Assembly: GCA_900552955.1 (NCBI GenBank)
Contig: USBO01000082.1
Coordinates: 1 to 7,877, forward strand
DNA from: an uncultured Alistipes sp.
Lineage (GTDB): Bacteria > Bacteroidota > Bacteroidia > Bacteroidales > Rikenellaceae
Length of the DNA: 7,877 nt
Direction of reading: 5' to 3'
The notes beneath the pieces are model-generated. The model had not been told where the DNA came from, did not search any database, and saw nothing but the letters and a program-made list of their open reading frames with translations. Below, piece after piece: positions 5,591 to 7,877 of the stretch; the stretch's first letter is position 1, and the number at the start of each line of letters is the position of its first letter. The position numbers were made by a program, and so were the translations under genes.

Positions 5591-7762
5591 ATGAACAGAT
5601 TCACGAAACGATTCGCAGGCACGGCCCTCGCGGCGGCCGCGCTGACGCTCGGTTGCAACAGAGAGATGAAAATAAGCCATTTGCCCTATCCCGACACGCG
5701 GCGCGACACGACCGTCGTCGACGATTACCACGGCACGCGCGTGGCCGACCCCTACCGCTGGCTCGAGGACGACAACTCGGCCGAGACGGCCGCATGGGTC
5801 GAGGCCGAGAACGCCGTCACGCGCGGCTACCTCGACCGGCTGCCCGCCCGTCAGGCCATCTACGACCGCCTGACGACCCTCTACGACTACGCGAAAGAGG
5901 GTGCGCCCGAGCGGCAAGGCGACTACTACTATTATTTCTACAACGACGGACTGCAAAACCAGTCGGCGCTGTGGCGCAAACGCTCGCTCACGGCCGAAGG
6001 CGAGCTCTTTCTCGACCCGAACACCTTAGCGGACGACGGGACGGCGGCACTCGCCGACGTGTCGTTCTCCGACGACGGCCGCTGGTGCGCCTATGCCGTC
6101 GCCGAGGCCGGATCGGACTGGGTGACGATCCGCGTTCTGGACACCGAGACGGGCCGGCGGACGCAGGACGAGATCGCGTGGGTGAAATTCTCGGGCGCGA
6201 CGTGGGCTCCCGATTCCAAGGGATTCTATTACAGCGCCTACGACGCCCCCGAGAAGAGCGTCTACTCGTCGAAGAACGAATACCAGAAGGTCTACTACCA
6301 CCGGCTGGGCACGGCGCAGGCCGACGACCGGCTGGTCTACGGCGATCCCGCGCATCCGCTGCGCTACTTCAGCGGGTGGGAGAGCGACGACGGGCGGTGG
6401 CTCTTCGTCCTCGCCTCGGAGGGTACATCGGGCAGCGAGCTGCTCTACCGGCCGGCCGGCAACTCGAACGAGAGGTTCCGCACGCTGCTCGCCGGCTTCG
6501 ACCACGACTATGCACCGGTCGACTGCCGCGACGACAAACTCTACGTGGTGACCAACGACAGCGCGGCCAACTACCGGCTGGCGCGCATCGACCTGCGCAA
6601 CCCCCGAGGGCTGGAGACCGTCATCGCCGAACACCCCGACAATCTGCTCGAAGCGGTCGCCACGGGCGGCGGCTACCTGTGGGCGAAGTACCTCTGCGAC
6701 GCGCAGAACCGCATCTACAAATACGATTACGAAGGCAACCGGCAGGCCGACGTCCCGCTGCCGGCCATCGGATCGGTCGCAGGCTTCGGCTGCAAGGACA
6801 AGGAGCAGGAGATCTTCTTCTCGCTCAACACCTTCACCGCACCGCCTGCCATCTATCGCTACGACATCCCCACGGGGCGCACCACCCGATACCGCACGCC
6901 GCAGACGGCGTACGACACGGAGCGGTACGTCACCGAACAGATTTTCTTCACCTCGACCGACGGGGAGCGCGTGCCGATGTTCGTCTCGCACCGCCGCGAC
7001 CTGACGCTCGACGGCACGAACCCCTGCTACCTCTACGGCTACGGCGGCTTCCAGATCAACATCACGCCGGCGTTCAAGCCCGAGTACATCCTCTTCATGG
7101 AGCAGGGCGGCGTGGTGGTCAACGTCAACCTGCGCGGCGGCTCGGAGTACGGCGAGCGGTGGCACGAGGCCGGCATGCTCGGCCGCAAACAGCAGGTCTT
7201 CGACGACTTCATCGCGGCGGCAGAGTTCCTCATCGCCGAGCGGTACACCTCGCGCGAGAAGCTGGCCATCGCCGGCGGTTCGAACGGCGGACTGCTGGTG
7301 GGCGCCTGCGAAGTGCAGCGCCCCGACCTGTTCGCCGTCTGTCTGCCGGCGGTCGGCGTGATGGACATGCTGCGTTACCACCGCTTCACCATCGGCTGGG
7401 GCTGGGCGACCGAGTACGGCACGAGCGACGACGCGGAGCAGTTCCGCACGCTCTACGCCTATTCGCCGCTGCACAACATCCGCGAGGGCGTCTGCTACCC
7501 CGCCACGCTCGTCACCACGGGCGACCACGACGACCGCGTGGTGCCGGCGCACTCGTTCAAGTTCGCCGCGACGCTGCAACGGGCGCAGGCGTGCGACGCT
7601 CCGGTGCTGATCCGCATCGAACGCAACGCGGGGCACGGCGCGGGCAAACCGCTTTCGAAGCGCATCGCCGAGTCGGCCGACTGTTACGCCTTCCTGTTCC
7701 ACAACACCGGAACGGAGTACAAACCGGTGACGGCCGAAGCGCAGGGAAGAAGCGAACGATAG
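5591..7762 (+). CDS. Prolyl oligopeptidase family serine peptidase (S9A), predicted lipoprotein
   Basis: The enzyme should cleave short peptides after proline. From the ATG at 5591 it has 723 residues. Residues 1-22 are a lipoprotein signal: basic NRFTKR, an alanine-rich hydrophobic stretch and the lipobox LTLGC with Cys22. The protein is probably anchored to the envelope, leaving a 702-residue mature form close to mammalian prolyl oligopeptidase (710). The mature N-terminus has the family start YPDTRRDTTVVDDYHG and DPYRWLED. A beta-propeller (about 85-445) then gates the C-terminal alpha/beta-hydrolase domain. Catalytic residues are Ser564 in GGSNGG, Asp647 in DHDDRVVP and His682 in NAGHGAG. 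Tyr484 in YGYGGF matches the oxyanion Tyr of the porcine enzyme, Trp605 the P1-proline stacking Trp, and Arg649 the substrate-binding Arg. An in-frame ATG at 5666 (Met26), just after the lipobox, could give a cytoplasmic form. It has its own promoter and is divergent from dapD; no terminator follows. Confidence 0.95.
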   Translation: MNRFTKRFAGTALAAAALTLGCNREMKISHLPYPDTRRDTTVVDDYHGTRVADPYRWLEDDNSAETAAWVEAENAVTRGYLDRLPARQAIYDRLTTLYDYAKEGAPERQGDYYYYFYNDGLQNQSALWRKRSLTAEGELFLDPNTLADDGTAALADVSFSDDGRWCAYAVAEAGSDWVTIRVLDTETGRRTQDEIAWVKFSGATWAPDSKGFYYSAYDAPEKSVYSSKNEYQKVYYHRLGTAQADDRLVYGDPAHPLRYFSGWESDDGRWLFVLASEGTSGSELLYRPAGNSNERFRTLLAGFDHDYAPVDCRDDKLYVVTNDSAANYRLARIDLRNPRGLETVIAEHPDNLLEAVATGGGYLWAKYLCDAQNRIYKYDYEGNRQADVPLPAIGSVAGFGCKDKEQEIFFSLNTFTAPPAIYRYDIPTGRTTRYRTPQTAYDTERYVTEQIFFTSTDGERVPMFVSHRRDLTLDGTNPCYLYGYGGFQINITPAFKPEYILFMEQGGVVVNVNLRGGSEYGERWHEAGMLGRKQQVFDDFIAAAEFLIAERYTSREKLAIAGGSNGGLLVGACEVQRPDLFAVCLPAVGVMDMLRYHRFTIGWGWATEYGTSDDAEQFRTLYAYSPLHNIREGVCYPATLVTTGDHDDRVVPAHSFKFAATLQRAQACDAPVLIRIERNAGHGAGKPLSKRIAESADCYAFLFHNTGTEYKPVTAEAQGRSER

Positions 7763-7877
7763 CAAAGGGAGATTCGGAGGGTTTGCCGGAATCCGCGAAG
7801 CGGCTATGCGCCGAGGAAACCGACAACCGGCCCGAACAAGGTAAAACGGAACAACACGAACGACAAGGGTGCGCCCC

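Noticed and set aside
6026..7765. 579-codon open frame antisense to the peptidase gene
   Set aside because: Composition is Val/Arg/Ala/Gly-biased and low in information, and it lies entirely against a gene with an intact catalytic triad. GC-rich third positions suppress stops on the opposite strand.
7806..7844. Small ORF of 12 codons after the peptidase gene
   Set aside because: Too short, no promoter or ribosome-binding signal, and an Arg-rich product of no recognisable kind.
7763..7877. Terminator for the peptidase gene
   Set aside because: Only a 4-bp CCGC/GCGG stem (7793-7803) without a T-run is visible, so no terminator is called.

Overview
The window is a GC-rich stretch of bacterial chromosome carrying six recognisable genes, almost all of it coding. 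It looks like a high-GC member of the Bacteroidetes, most plausibly an Alistipes-like member of the Bacteroidales. The evidence is threefold. Promoters match the Bacteroidetes -7 consensus TAnnTTTG (three clear copies). Gene starts lack a well-placed Shine-Dalgarno sequence and several sit behind short AT-rich stretches. The proteins resemble Bacteroidetes orthologues. The genus is an inference from base composition and recalled protein style, not from a search.

Left part, + strand (1-3307): the 5'-truncated gene for a class A penicillin-binding protein (PBP1A type) is followed after 31 bases by asd, aspartate-semialdehyde dehydrogenase. A perfect 14-bp hairpin with a T-run closes this unit. 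Centre, - strand (5391 down to 3329): dapD (tetrahydrodipicolinate N-succinyltransferase) and birA (biotin-protein ligase without a DNA-binding domain) are separated by 3 bases and form an operon behind a TAnnTTTG promoter. gcvH (glycine cleavage H protein) follows; it has its own promoter in the tail of birA and converges on asd. Right part, + strand (5465-7762): a divergent promoter drives a prolyl oligopeptidase (family S9A) that carries a lipoprotein signal peptide. The last 115 bases (7763-7877) show no gene, terminator or promoter that I can support.

Functionally, Asd and DapD both lie on the route from aspartate to meso-diaminopimelate, and the penicillin-binding protein polymerises and cross-links the peptidoglycan that contains it. 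BirA and GcvH are both linked to swinging-arm cofactor chemistry (biotin and lipoate). The peptidase is an exported, envelope-anchored enzyme for proline-containing peptides.

I found no mobile element, CRISPR array, RNA gene or evident new multi-gene system. The points worth a second look are modest: a birA product with altered residues in its biotin/ATP site next to a lipoyl-carrier gene, a stem-loop at the predicted 5' end of the gcvH transcript, a potentially structured leader on the peptidase mRNA, and a second in-frame ATG that could bypass the peptidase export signal.
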